Assembly: GCF_947492455.1 (NCBI RefSeq) | Contig: NZ_CANLNB010000004.1 | Location: 62,001-126,000, forward strand | DNA from: an uncultured Aliiroseovarius sp. | Lineage (GTDB): Bacteria; Pseudomonadota; Alphaproteobacteria; Rhodobacterales; Rhodobacteraceae | DNA length: 64,000 bases | Reading direction: 5' to 3' | Part shown: piece after piece, positions 45,289 to 54,045 of the stretch | How positions within the stretch are numbered: the stretch's first letter is position 1 | Layout of the letters: each line of letters starts with the position of its first letter | Position numbers and translations under genes: made by a program | Notes under the pieces: generated by a model | Databases searched by the model: none | The model's input: only the letters and a program-made list of their open reading frames with translations | Told to the model about the DNA's origin: nothing

Positions 45289-45407
45289 GTCGCGTTCCGT
45301 CTCATCCAAAGTCAGAAGCCTTCTAGCCGCTTCCCTTGTGTCTTTTCAAGCGATATGACGCGCGACTTATAGTCCTTTAACGCTAACCCGCAGGGAGGGT
45401 CCGCAAA

Positions 45408-46241
45408 ATGACCAGCCGAATCGCCTTTCAAGGAGAGCCAGGCGCCTATTCCCACGAGGCATGTCAGGCCGCCAGACCGTATATGGAAGCCATGCCCTGC
45501 GAATCCTTTGACGAGGTCATCGCGGCCGTGCGCTCGGGGCAGGCGGATCAGGCGATGTTGCCGATCGAGAACACGACCTATGGCCGGGTTGCGGATATTC
45601 ACCGTCTGCTGCCGGAAAGCGGGCTGCACATTCTGGACGAGGCTTTCGTGCGGGTTCGGATCAGCCTGATGGGGCTGCCGGGCGCCAAAATCGACGACAT
45701 CAAGCTGGTACGCGCCCATCCCGTGTTGCTTCCGCAATCAGCAAACTTCCTGAAGATGCACGGCATGCGCGGTGTTGGTGCTGCGGACAGCGCCGGGGCG
45801 GCAGCGCATCTGGCGAAGGCCAAAACGCCGGGCGAAGGGGTTCTGGCGTCCGCGCTGGCGGCGGATATCTACGGCCTCGATCTGCTGGCCGAGGATGTCG
45901 AGGATCACGGCCACAACACCACCCGTTTTGTGATCATGGGCCGAGAACCCAATTTGGAACGTCGTGGCGAACACGGCATGATGACCACATTCGTCTTCGA
46001 AGTGCGCAACATCCCTGCTGCGCTTTATAAGGCGATGGGTGGCTTCGCGACCAATGGCGTAAACATGACCAAGCTGGAAAGCTACATGGTCGACGGCTCG
46101 TTCAACGCGACGCGGTTCTATGCGGATATTGAAGGCCACCCGGATGACCGGGGCGTTCAGTTGGCTTTGGAAGAGCTGGCCTATTTCACCTCGACGCTGG
46201 ACATTCTTGGGGTCTACCCCCGCGATCCCGCCCGCGACTAA
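45408..46241 (+). CDS. pheA: Prephenate dehydratase
   Basis: Converts prephenate to phenylpyruvate for phenylalanine synthesis. The 277-residue protein has the catalytic dehydratase domain first (IAFQGEPGAYSHEA, PIENTTYGRV, and NTTRFVIMGR with the catalytic Thr-Arg-Phe). A C-terminal ACT domain follows (FEVRNIPAALYKAMGGFATNGVNMTKLESY) that binds phenylalanine for feedback inhibition. There is no chorismate mutase domain, so mutase must be encoded elsewhere. It is divergent from cycM. Confidence 0.95.
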   Translation: MTSRIAFQGEPGAYSHEACQAARPYMEAMPCESFDEVIAAVRSGQADQAMLPIENTTYGRVADIHRLLPESGLHILDEAFVRVRISLMGLPGAKIDDIKLVRAHPVLLPQSANFLKMHGMRGVGAADSAGAAAHLAKAKTPGEGVLASALAADIYGLDLLAEDVEDHGHNTTRFVIMGREPNLERRGEHGMMTTFVFEVRNIPAALYKAMGGFATNGVNMTKLESYMVDGSFNATRFYADIEGHPDDRGVQLALEELAYFTSTLDILGVYPRDPARD

Positions 46242-46260
46242 GGTTGATTATGGGGCGCGG

Positions 46261-46725
46261 TCAGGCTTTGTACCGGGCCTCGATCGTGGCAGCGTATTCC
46301 GAGACGCGCTTGCGGAAGCGGCGCAGCATCGTCGTGCGCGCCAGTTTCAAGGACTGAACCAGCAGCCGAGCCGGAATGGTCTTGGGGCGCATGTCGACGC
46401 TTAGGGTCATGCGTGTGCGCGTGCGGGACAGGGGCACCAATTCGACATCAACATCAGCAGTTAGCCCCGAGACTTTCGACCAGACGCGCAGCTGGTTCGG
46501 ACGCTCGAACTGTTCAAGATTGATGTCGGCAACCCGCTGACGGCCACGATGGGCAAACTTTGCCTGCCAGCTCATGCCCTGACCGGGCTGGGTCAGCGTG
46601 TCGACGCGGCGCACCTCGGCCCCGCGGCGCAAAGCGGCAAGTTCAAAGCCTTCAAAATCAGTGACAGCGTCGAATACCTGATCAATTGTGGCTTCGATGT
46701 CTTCGTGGGTCTTGATTTTCATCAA
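46261..46725 (-). CDS. SRPBCC family protein
   Basis: Cytoplasmic 154-residue protein with the START/SRPBCC helix-grip fold. The N-terminus (IKTHEDIEATIDQVFDAVTDFEGFE) and the later strands (VSGLTADVDVELVPLSRTRTRMTLSVDMRPK) fit the pattern. A C-terminal long helix (ARLLVQSLKLARTTMLRRFRKRVSEYAATIEARYKA) closes the cavity. The ligand is unknown. It is 36 bases after the NudC gene on the same strand, so they may be cotranscribed. Confidence 0.75.
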   Translation of the reverse strand: MMKIKTHEDIEATIDQVFDAVTDFEGFELAALRRGAEVRRVDTLTQPGQGMSWQAKFAHRGRQRVADINLEQFERPNQLRVWSKVSGLTADVDVELVPLSRTRTRMTLSVDMRPKTIPARLLVQSLKLARTTMLRRFRKRVSEYAATIEARYKA

Positions 46726-46761
46726 TCGCTCCTGCCGTTCGCGTCTGGGGTGAAAATGAAG

Positions 46762-47724
46762 TTAGTCCAAGCGATCCGCAAGCCAGTTCTGCATCAAAAA
46801 ATGCGCAATTGCACCTTTTCGGGCGGGTTTGATCGCGGGATTGCGACCGGCAAAGATGTCCAGCATGTCCTCACGCGTGATCCAAAGGGCGTCGGCCAGT
46901 TCCGCCGGATCCAGCTTGATCTCGGTGGTTGTCGCATGCCCCCATGTGCCAACCATCAATGATGACGGGTAAGGCCAGGGCTGAGACGCCAGATAACCAA
47001 TCGGCCCAACGCGCACGCCTGATTCTTCGTAAACTTCGCGCCGTGTGGCGGCTTCAATGGTTTCGCCGGGCTCGACGAATCCTGCCAGCAAGGAATACAT
47101 GTCCTCGGGCCAGCCGATCCCGCGCCCGACCAAAACCGAGTTTCCATGCGTGATCAGCATGATCACCACCGGATCGGTCCGGGGAAAATGCGAGCGCCCG
47201 CAATCCCCGCAATCCCGTTGCCAGCCTGCCATCGCAACATGTGTCTTCGCGCCGCAATTGGCGCAAAATCCGTGGATGCGGTGCCACTCCAAGATCGAGC
47301 GCGCGGTGGCCGCGACCTCGGCCTCGTCCGGGGTCAGGCCCGCCATCGTTGCGCGCAGTTCGGCAAAGCCAAAGTCTGCGGGCAGATTGGGGTGGCGCTG
47401 GATGCTGCGATCCACGAACTGCGTTGCGTCCGGCAGTTCGTCCTCGGGTTCCCACCATGAAACATCCAAGGCAAACAGCGGCACATCGTTCTGAAGGCCA
47501 AGATAGACGCGCGGGGCGGCTTCGAAATCAGTGGGAAGCGTAGCTTGGGTCAGATAGGCCAGATCCCAACCGTCCCCCTCGGGCTTCAGCAAGATCTTCC
47601 CGCGCCACAGGGGCAGCAGATGCGCAGTCTGCGCCAATGCGGCAAGCTTTTCTGGGTGTCCACGGCTTTCGGCATCCCGATTCAATTTGCCTGCTGCAAA
47701 CGTGACCTGTTCGGCGATTTTCAT
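46762..47724 (-). CDS. nudC: NADH pyrophosphatase (NudC)
   Basis: Nudix hydrolase of 320 residues that cleaves NAD(H) and removes NAD caps from RNA in E. coli. The zinc ribbon has two pairs, CANCG and CGDCG. The Nudix box is GFVEPGETIEAATRREVYEESG. The NudC-specific SQPWPYPSSLM motif follows. The N-terminal half is the variable domain of the family. The start at 47724 lies about 180 bases from the divergent phosphodiesterase gene. Confidence 0.95.
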   Translation of the reverse strand: MKIAEQVTFAAGKLNRDAESRGHPEKLAALAQTAHLLPLWRGKILLKPEGDGWDLAYLTQATLPTDFEAAPRVYLGLQNDVPLFALDVSWWEPEDELPDATQFVDRSIQRHPNLPADFGFAELRATMAGLTPDEAEVAATARSILEWHRIHGFCANCGAKTHVAMAGWQRDCGDCGRSHFPRTDPVVIMLITHGNSVLVGRGIGWPEDMYSLLAGFVEPGETIEAATRREVYEESGVRVGPIGYLASQPWPYPSSLMVGTWGHATTTEIKLDPAELADALWITREDMLDIFAGRNPAIKPARKGAIAHFLMQNWLADRLD

Positions 47725-47951
47725 GGGCTGTCCTGCGCTGGTTCGTTGCCGCGCACGCTATCAGAGCCCACCCAACTGTCCAGTTTTGAATCTTGCCGTT
47801 ATCGGGTCATTAAATTGACATTATACAACATTAGCGAGAAATAGCGCGACACAAACACTTATAAGAAGAGTGGGGCAAGTGGCCGAGACAAAGAAATGGT
47901 AGCGGAATGAGGCATTTCGTTCGGAATCCGGTTGCGGATCAAGGAGTTCGC

Positions 47952-49736
47952 GTGCGCCTGCGGATCTTGGCCACAACCGATTTGCACATGAACATCCTAC
48001 CTTATGACTATCACGCGGACCGGTCTGTCAGCGGGTGGGGACTGTCGCGGACGGCACAGCTGATTGACCAAGCGCGTCGGGAAGCGGCCAATGTGATCTT
48101 GGTGGATAACGGGGATTGCCTGTATGGCTCGGCGCTGGGCGAGCGCCTGCCCCATGTGGGTGGCGATCCAGTGCATCCCATGATCCGCGCGATGAACCAT
48201 CTGAACTATGATGCCATGAACCTGGGCAATCATGATTTTGATCAGGGGTGCGATGCGGCGTTGCGGTCCATTCGCGGGGCGGATTTCCCCGTGCTGACGG
48301 CGAATGCGGACCTGCCAGAGGGGGCGGGGGTTGCGCCCTATGTCTTGCTGCGGCGGCAGGTGGAAGACGATCTCGGCCGGGTGCAGGTGCTGACAATTGG
48401 CGTGATTGGTTTCCTGCCGCCGAACTCTTTGCATCAGGCGCAGATCGACACGCGTGATATACTGGACGCCGCCCTTCGCTATGTGCCTCAGATGAAGGCG
48501 GAAGGCGCAGATGTAATCATCGCGCTGGCCCATAGTGGGTTGGGGGACACAGCGCATAGTGCGGATATGGAGAACGTTCTGCATCCGCTCTCGGCCATTC
48601 CGGGGATCGACGCGCTGGTTGGCGGGCATACGCATCAGGTGTTCCCTGCCGATGGCGCCGAGGATGACGGCTTTCTAAACGGCGTTCCTACGGTCATGCC
48701 GGGGTTCTGGGGGTCTCATCTGGGGGTGATTGACCTGTCGATGACACGTCTTGATGGGCAGTGGAGTGTGTGCACTGGCGCGGCCAGCCTGCGCGCGGTG
48801 TCGGACGATCCCTGTTGCGCGGCTCTTGAAAACAACACCATTGAGGCGCTGTTTTCGGATCTGCACAACAGCACCCGCGCGGCGATGCAGGCAAGGGTGG
48901 GGGAAACGGTGCGCCCGCTGAACAACTACTTCACTCTGGTGGGGGCGGACAGCGCCACGCGGTTGGTACAGCATGCCATGTTGGACCACGCTCGTTTGTG
49001 CAAAGATGCGCTGGGCTTGCCCGATCTGCCGCTTCTGGCCGCCAGTGCGGCCTTTAAGTCGGGTGGCTTTGGCGGGCCGGACTATTACACGGCCCTAGGT
49101 GCGGGAACGCTGACGCAGCGGTCCTTGGCGGACCTTTATATGTTCCCCAACAGTTTTGCGCTGGTAAAGGTGACGGGCGCATTCCTGCGCGATTGGCTTG
49201 AGCGGTCCTGTAGCATCTTCAATCAGGTTCTGCCGGGACAGACCGCAGTGCAGCTGAAAGATGACGGCGTGCCGGGCTATATTCACGAGAGCATTTTGGG
49301 GCTGACCTATCAGGTTGATCTGACCCAGCCGTCGCGGTTTTCGCCCGCGGGGGCTCTGCGGTCGGCCACCGCAGGGCGCATCAGGGCGCTGTGTCACGAG
49401 GGGCGTGCAGTCCGGGATGACGACCAGTTCCTACTGGCCACGACGGATTATCGCGTGTTGGGCGGGGGGAATTATCCTCTGCCCGCGGCTGAGGACATTC
49501 TTCCAGTCGTCCCGGTCGAGATTCGCGAGCTGTTGACGGATTATGTTGCCAATCAGGATTGTCTCGCGGTCGAAGCGTCTCCGATCTGGCAGTTTGTGCC
49601 CGTCGACGGTGCATCTGTCTGGTTTCGATCCTCGCCACAAGGGCGCGAGGTTGTCAAAGAGTATCCGTGGCTTCGTCTGAACGAACTGGCCGCATGTGAT
49701 GCGCGTGGATTTACCTGCTACGAGCTACCGCTCTGA
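47952..49736 (+). CDS. CpdB-like 2',3'-cyclic phosphodiesterase/3'-nucleotidase, no signal peptide
   Basis: Two-domain metallophosphoesterase. The N-terminal domain has the di-metal motifs TTDLHMNI, DNGDCLYG, LGNHDFDQG, ALAHSG and GGHTHQVF. The C-terminal 5'-nucleotidase domain has the substrate-binding segments AASAAFKSGGFGGPDYYT and ATTDYRVLGGGNYPLP. The GTG at 47952 has AAGGAG five bases upstream and gives 594 residues; an ATG at 47907 has no good site. Neither start gives an export signal, unlike E. coli CpdB, which is periplasmic. It may act on cyclic nucleotides in the cytoplasm. Confidence 0.88.
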   Translation: MRLRILATTDLHMNILPYDYHADRSVSGWGLSRTAQLIDQARREAANVILVDNGDCLYGSALGERLPHVGGDPVHPMIRAMNHLNYDAMNLGNHDFDQGCDAALRSIRGADFPVLTANADLPEGAGVAPYVLLRRQVEDDLGRVQVLTIGVIGFLPPNSLHQAQIDTRDILDAALRYVPQMKAEGADVIIALAHSGLGDTAHSADMENVLHPLSAIPGIDALVGGHTHQVFPADGAEDDGFLNGVPTVMPGFWGSHLGVIDLSMTRLDGQWSVCTGAASLRAVSDDPCCAALENNTIEALFSDLHNSTRAAMQARVGETVRPLNNYFTLVGADSATRLVQHAMLDHARLCKDALGLPDLPLLAASAAFKSGGFGGPDYYTALGAGTLTQRSLADLYMFPNSFALVKVTGAFLRDWLERSCSIFNQVLPGQTAVQLKDDGVPGYIHESILGLTYQVDLTQPSRFSPAGALRSATAGRIRALCHEGRAVRDDDQFLLATTDYRVLGGGNYPLPAAEDILPVVPVEIRELLTDYVANQDCLAVEASPIWQFVPVDGASVWFRSSPQGREVVKEYPWLRLNELAACDARGFTCYELPL

Positions 49737-49771
49737 GGCTTGCATCCCTCAGCGCAGCCTCATATATGGAA

Positions 49772-49870
49772 GGCGAGAGGTTGGCGCGGGTAGGCGCCTC
49801 GCCAATCTGGTCAGGTCCGGAAGGAAGCAGCCACAACGAGCCCCGTCTGGGTCGTGTTCAGCCTCTCACC
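49772..49870 (+). ncRNA. ffs: 4.5S signal recognition particle RNA
   Basis: The invariant SRP RNA tetraloop region GGTCAGGTCCGGAAGGAAGC is present, with both sides of the asymmetric loop. The ends pair as GGCGAGAGGTTGG with CAGCCTCTCACC, giving the expected near-100-base hairpin. It binds Ffh for co-translational targeting. rsgA and dnaX are downstream; ffs near dnaX is common in bacteria. End positions are accurate to a few bases. Confidence 0.95.
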
Positions 49871-49872
49871 CA

Positions 49873-49963
49873 GCTTCAAATCCGCAGGATTTGAAGCACC
49901 CGACAGGGGAAACGCAGTTTCCCCGAGAGGGACACCAGCCCCGACACATGAAACACCGTTTCA
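49873..49963. repeat. Three consecutive palindromes with 5-base loops
   Basis: Hairpin 1 (49873-49897) has arms GCTTCAAATC/GATTTGAAGC and loop CGCAG. Hairpin 2 (49906-49924) has arms GGGGAAA/TTTCCCC and the same loop. Hairpin 3 (49949-49963) has arms TGAAA/TTTCA and loop CACCG. The arms differ while the loop format is shared. They lie just after ffs; the rest of the 190 bases before rsgA holds nothing that I can assign. Confidence 0.6.
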
Positions 49964-50155
49964 CACAGTCGGACCAAAGCCCGCGCGGCGATCCCCGATA
50001 TTCGCCACGCATTCGAACGGAGGGATTTTATGAGTGTCGTCACCGCCTTTCAGGCAGGTTGTCGCCCGTCGGAGTGATCCGGCCCTGCCTGACCCCATGC
50101 ACCCTACGCCGCGTCTGCGCGATGGGTGTTCTTTTGTGCTAAATCAGGCAGATCA

Positions 50156-51187
50156 ATGACTTTGACACTTATGGACCTTGGCTGGTCCGCATCCTTCGAA
50201 CAGGCGCGCGCCGAATACCCGGACACGCTGACCCCTTACCGATTGACCGAAATCCACCGCGCGCAGATGAATGCGCTTGGCGCGGATGGCCCCGTGATTC
50301 TGACCACGCCGAAGTTCTCGGCTGGTGAGCTTGCGGTGGGCGACTGGGTTCTGGCGGACCCGGAAATGCGCATTCAGCATATCCTTGAACGCCGGTCGTT
50401 GCTTCAGCGACGTGGCGCGGGCACCGATGCTCATGTGCAGCTGATCGCGGCCAACGTGGACACGCTGTTCATCGTGACTTCGTGCAACGATGATTTCAAC
50501 GTCGCGCGTCTGGAACGCTTTCTGGCATTGGCGCACGAGGCCGGGTGCTATCCGGTTCTGGTACTGACCAAGGCCGACCTCTGCGATGACCCGCGTGAGT
50601 ACGAGCGCGAGGCGCAGGCGCTGGATCCGATGTTGACGATTCTGACTGTAAACGCGCGGGATCCCGAAAGTGCGGCCGAAGTGGCTGCGTGGTGCAAGGC
50701 GCCGCAAACCGCTGCCTTCATTGGCTCGTCTGGTGTGGGGAAAACCACGCTGACCAATGCGCTGACCGGCGGCGATGCGGCCACAGGCGGGATCCGCGAG
50801 GATGACGCCAAGGGCCGTCACGTGACCACGGCACGCTCGATGCGACCCATGTTGCAGGGCGGGTGGATCATCGACATGCCGGGCATGCGTGCGCTGCGGC
50901 TGTTGGACTCGCGCGAGGGCATCGACAACGTCTTTGACGATCTGGCCGAGCTGGAAGCGCAGTGCCGCTTTTCCGATTGCGCCCATGAGACCGAGCCAGG
51001 CTGTGCTGTTCAGGCGGCGATTGCGGCGGGGGATCTGGATCTAGAACGGTTGGATCGCTGGATGAAGCTGCGCAAGGGCGAGAAGAAGAACTCGGAAACC
51101 GTGGCGCAGTCGCGGTCGCGGGAGAAGAAGTTCTCGAAGATGGTCAATGCGCATGTGCGTGGGGCCGGTAAGCGCAAAGGTCGATAG
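50156..51187 (+). CDS. rsgA: Ribosome small-subunit-dependent GTPase A
   Basis: Circularly permuted GTPase that checks 30S maturation. The N-terminal OB-fold domain (residues 1-95) is followed by the GTPase motifs in permuted order: G4 TKADL, then G1 GSSGVGKTTL and G3 DMPGM. The zinc knuckle at the C-terminus is seen as CRFSDCAHETEPGC. The start at ATG 50156 fits family length (343 residues). The C-terminal tail is Lys/Arg-rich. The stop codon itself is part of the first hairpin of the 3' element at 51187. Confidence 0.94.
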   Translation: MTLTLMDLGWSASFEQARAEYPDTLTPYRLTEIHRAQMNALGADGPVILTTPKFSAGELAVGDWVLADPEMRIQHILERRSLLQRRGAGTDAHVQLIAANVDTLFIVTSCNDDFNVARLERFLALAHEAGCYPVLVLTKADLCDDPREYEREAQALDPMLTILTVNARDPESAAEVAAWCKAPQTAAFIGSSGVGKTTLTNALTGGDAATGGIREDDAKGRHVTTARSMRPMLQGGWIIDMPGMRALRLLDSREGIDNVFDDLAELEAQCRFSDCAHETEPGCAVQAAIAAGDLDLERLDRWMKLRKGEKKNSETVAQSRSREKKFSKMVNAHVRGAGKRKGR

Positions 51188-51272
51188 CTCGCTTCGCGAG
51201 CCTGAGGGGCTTCGCCCCAGAGGGAAAGCGGGTGCTTTCCCTCTTCCCCAGGATATTTAGGACAAGAAAATG
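51187..51272 (+). repeat. Modular hairpin 3' element, copy 2 (after rsgA)
   Basis: Read on the plus strand: hairpin GCTCGC-TTC-GCGAGC, hairpin GGGGC-TTC-GCCCC, hairpin AGAGGGAAAGC/GCTTTCCCTCT, then CCCCA and the core GGATATTTAGGACAAGAAAA. The order and core match the copy after hemF. The third hairpin differs in sequence, so the part seems exchangeable. Confidence 0.78.
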
Positions 51273-51276
51273 CGGG

Positions 51277-51762
51277 TTAGGGGCTGCTGGCCCAGTTTTT
51301 CTGTGCGTCGGTCTCGACGGCGCAGGGACGCACGGCGCGTAGGCGGTTGAGGGCCTTGTTCGGGGCTTCTCCGGTTTCACACAGGATACGCAGAAGCATC
51401 ATGCCGGACCGTCCGCAGCCGCCTTTGCAATGGGCCAGCACTTTGCCGCCTCGGGCGAGGGTGCGGTGGGCTTCGGGTGAGATACCTTCCCAGCTTGCAA
51501 TGATTTTCGCAGAGGGGGCGCCGAAATCCTGAATGGGGAGGTGGTGCCAGATGACGCCCGCCTGTGTCAGGTCGCGGCCCAAATCGGCAGCGCCAAAACT
51601 ATCCATTTCGCGCGTGGTGGTCATGGTCAGAACCATGTCTGGTGCCCAATCAAGCAGCGTTTCCAAGTCTTCGCGGTAAACTCCGCTTCGGCCGGGGATG
51701 GGGCAGATGCCAAGGATGCCGTTGCCTGCGGGCAGGTGTGCGATGGGAAAGAGCGGTTCCAT
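51277..51762 (-). CDS. Dual-specificity-type protein phosphatase
   Basis: Cys-based phosphatase of 161 residues. The P-loop is HCKGGCGRSG with Cys112 and Arg118. The general acid is probably Asp79 in PIQDFGAP. The WEGISPEAHRTLARGGKVLAHC context matches small bacterial dual-specificity phosphatases. No signal peptide or extra domain is present. The ATG at 51762 is preferred; longer frames overlap dnaX. It is divergent from dnaX. The substrate is unknown. Confidence 0.88.
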   Translation of the reverse strand: MEPLFPIAHLPAGNGILGICPIPGRSGVYREDLETLLDWAPDMVLTMTTTREMDSFGAADLGRDLTQAGVIWHHLPIQDFGAPSAKIIASWEGISPEAHRTLARGGKVLAHCKGGCGRSGMMLLRILCETGEAPNKALNRLRAVRPCAVETDAQKNWASSP

Positions 51763-51870
51763 GCGCTTGGCGTAGCACGCAGAAAGCCATCCGCCAATTG
51801 GCTTTCGGTGGACGGCGCGGCTTTGGCCGCATAGTCTGGCCCGGACACGAATCCGGCCCGAAGGCATTCC

Positions 51871-53631
51871 ATGACCGACACGCAATCCGACGCCCCCGCC
51901 TATCAGGTTCTGGCGCGTAAATATCGCCCTGAAACCTTTGCCGATCTGGTCGGGCAAGAGGCGATGGTCCGCACGCTGAAGAATGCGTTCGAGGCGGATC
52001 GGATTGCGCAAGCCTTTGTGATGACCGGCATTCGCGGGGTCGGTAAGACGACCACGGCGCGGATTATCGCCAAGGGGATGAACTGTATCGGTCCGGATGG
52101 GCAGGGCGGCCCGACGGTTGAGCCCTGTGGCGAGTGTGAGCACTGCGTCGCGATTGCCGAAGGGCGGCACGTGGACGTGATGGAGATGGACGCCGCATCC
52201 CGCACCGGGGTTGGCGACATTCGCGAAATCATTGAAAGCGTGCACTACCGGGCGGCCTCGGCCCGGTACAAGATCTATATCATCGATGAGGTGCACATGC
52301 TGTCGACCAGTGCGTTCAACGCGCTGTTGAAGACGCTGGAAGAGCCACCGGCACATGTGAAATTCATCTTCGCGACGACCGAGATTCGCAAAGTTCCGGT
52401 GACCGTGCTGTCCCGTTGTCAGCGTTTTGACCTGCGTCGGATTGAACCTGAAGACATGCTGGCCATGCTGCGCCGGATTGCCGATGCCGAGAAGGCCGAG
52501 ATTGCAGATGATGCGCTGGCGCTGATCACGCGGGCCGCCGAGGGATCTGCCCGTGATGCGCAGTCATTGCTGGATCAGGCGATTTCGCACGGGGCGGGGG
52601 AAACCACCGCCGATCAGGTGCGCGCGATGCTGGGCTTGGCAGACCGTGGCCGGGTTTTGGACTTGTTTGATATGATCCTGAAGGGTGACGCTGCGGGTGC
52701 GTTGACCGAGCTGGGCGCGCAATATGCCGACGGGGCCGACCCGATGGCGGTGCTGCGCGATTTGGCCGAGGTTTCGCACTGGGTCAGCGTCATCAAGATC
52801 ACGCCGGAAGCGGTCGAGGATCCGACGGTCTCGCCCGACGAACGCACGCGCGGGCAGCAGATGGCGCAGGCTTTGCCAATGCGTGTGCTGGCGCGGATGT
52901 GGCAAATGCTTCTGACCTCGATCGAGGAAGTTGGCCGTGCGCCCAACGCGATGATGGCGGCGGAAATGGCGGTTATTCGTCTGACCCATGTGGCAGATCT
53001 GCCCTCGCCCGAGGAACTGGTGCGCAAGCTGAAAGATAGCCCCACGCCGCCTGCAGGCCCGGGTGGTGGTGGCGGGATGCCAGCGGGCAATGGCGCGCCG
53101 ATGGGAGCGCCGGCCATGTCGACGCAATCTATGCCTTCAGGACCGGGCGGCGGGGCGACGGCCTTGGCCGTGGCGGCGGATGCCGAAACCTCGCTTGCGC
53201 GATATGCGCGGTTTGAGGATGTGGTCGAGTTGATCCGCACCAACCGCGACGTGAAGCTGTTGGTTGAGGTCGAAGGCGGAGTGCGTTTGGCCGCATACCA
53301 ACCGGGACGGATCGAATTCACGCCCTCGGACAGTGCCCCGCAGGATCTGGCGGCGCGTTTGGCGCAGCGCCTGCATGGCTGGACTGGTGTGCGCTGGGGC
53401 GTGACGCTGGTCAATGGCTGCGAGGCGCCGACCATCACCGAAACCCGCGATGGCGAAAAGCTGGCGCTGGAGGAAGAGGCCAAGGCGCATCCCTTGGTGC
53501 AGGCCGTGATCGCCGCCTTCCCAAAGGCGCGCATCACCGAAATCCGATCTGCCGAGGATATGGTGCAAGAAGCCGCCGAAGAGGGTCTGGCCGAGGTCGA
53601 AGACGAATGGGATCCGTTCGAGGAAGACTAG
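51871..53631 (+). CDS. dnaX: DNA polymerase III subunits gamma and tau
   Basis: Clamp-loader ATPase of 586 residues. The Walker A motif is GIRGVGKTTTARIIAKG. The zinc module is CGECEHC with an earlier Cys. Walker B/DEVHMLS, FIFATTEIRKVP and the SRCQRFDLRRI sensor region follow. The C-terminal part after residue 390 is Gly/Pro/Met-rich and ends in an acidic tail, the tau-type interaction region. No slippery heptamer with a downstream hairpin is obvious. It is the first gene of dnaX-ebfC-recR. Confidence 0.96.
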   Translation: MTDTQSDAPAYQVLARKYRPETFADLVGQEAMVRTLKNAFEADRIAQAFVMTGIRGVGKTTTARIIAKGMNCIGPDGQGGPTVEPCGECEHCVAIAEGRHVDVMEMDAASRTGVGDIREIIESVHYRAASARYKIYIIDEVHMLSTSAFNALLKTLEEPPAHVKFIFATTEIRKVPVTVLSRCQRFDLRRIEPEDMLAMLRRIADAEKAEIADDALALITRAAEGSARDAQSLLDQAISHGAGETTADQVRAMLGLADRGRVLDLFDMILKGDAAGALTELGAQYADGADPMAVLRDLAEVSHWVSVIKITPEAVEDPTVSPDERTRGQQMAQALPMRVLARMWQMLLTSIEEVGRAPNAMMAAEMAVIRLTHVADLPSPEELVRKLKDSPTPPAGPGGGGGMPAGNGAPMGAPAMSTQSMPSGPGGGATALAVAADAETSLARYARFEDVVELIRTNRDVKLLVEVEGGVRLAAYQPGRIEFTPSDSAPQDLAARLAQRLHGWTGVRWGVTLVNGCEAPTITETRDGEKLALEEEAKAHPLVQAVIAAFPKARITEIRSAEDMVQEAAEEGLAEVEDEWDPFEED

Positions 53632-53697
53632 GCCCTGCCTTGTATCCGGTGCCTGCGCCCCGTATCTAAAGCTCAAGTGACATAACAGGAGCATCAC

Positions 53698-54042
53698 ATG
53701 TTCAAAGGACTGGGCGGTCTCGGCGATATGGCCGGGATGATGAAGAAAGCGCAGGAAATGCAGGCCAAGATGGCCGAGCTGCAGGAGAACCTCGAGACGA
53801 TGACCGTCGTGGGCGAAAGCGGCGCGGGTCTGGTCAAGGCGACCGCTACTGCCAAAGGTGTGCTGACCGGTCTGGACATCGACCCCACCATCTTCAATCC
53901 GGATGAAAAAGAAGTGGTTGAGGATCTGATCCTTGCCGCGATCAAGGATGCTCAGGCGAAAGCTGCACAGCGTTCGGAAAGCGAAATGTCGCGTCTGACG
54001 GAAGAGCTGGGCCTGCCTAAAGATATGAACCTGCCGTTCTAA
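53698..54042 (+). CDS. ebfC: YbaB/EbfC family nucleoid-associated protein
   Basis: Small DNA-binding protein of 114 residues that forms tweezer-like dimers. The Met/Lys/Gln-rich N-terminal helix (MAGMMKKAQEMQAKMAELQENLETM) and the strand segment VTATAKG-like VKATATAKGVLTGLDIDP match the family. AGGAG lies nine bases before the ATG. It sits between dnaX and recR, the widespread arrangement. Confidence 0.94.
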   Translation: MFKGLGGLGDMAGMMKKAQEMQAKMAELQENLETMTVVGESGAGLVKATATAKGVLTGLDIDPTIFNPDEKEVVEDLILAAIKDAQAKAAQRSESEMSRLTEELGLPKDMNLPF

Positions 54043-54045
54043 CGC

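Noticed and set aside
49696-50142. Protein-coding frame across the ffs region
   Set aside because: It overlaps the SRP RNA and the palindromes and has no family similarity.
51871-53631. Programmed frameshift in dnaX
   Set aside because: I found no A-rich slippery heptamer with a downstream stem; many alphaproteobacteria do not use one.
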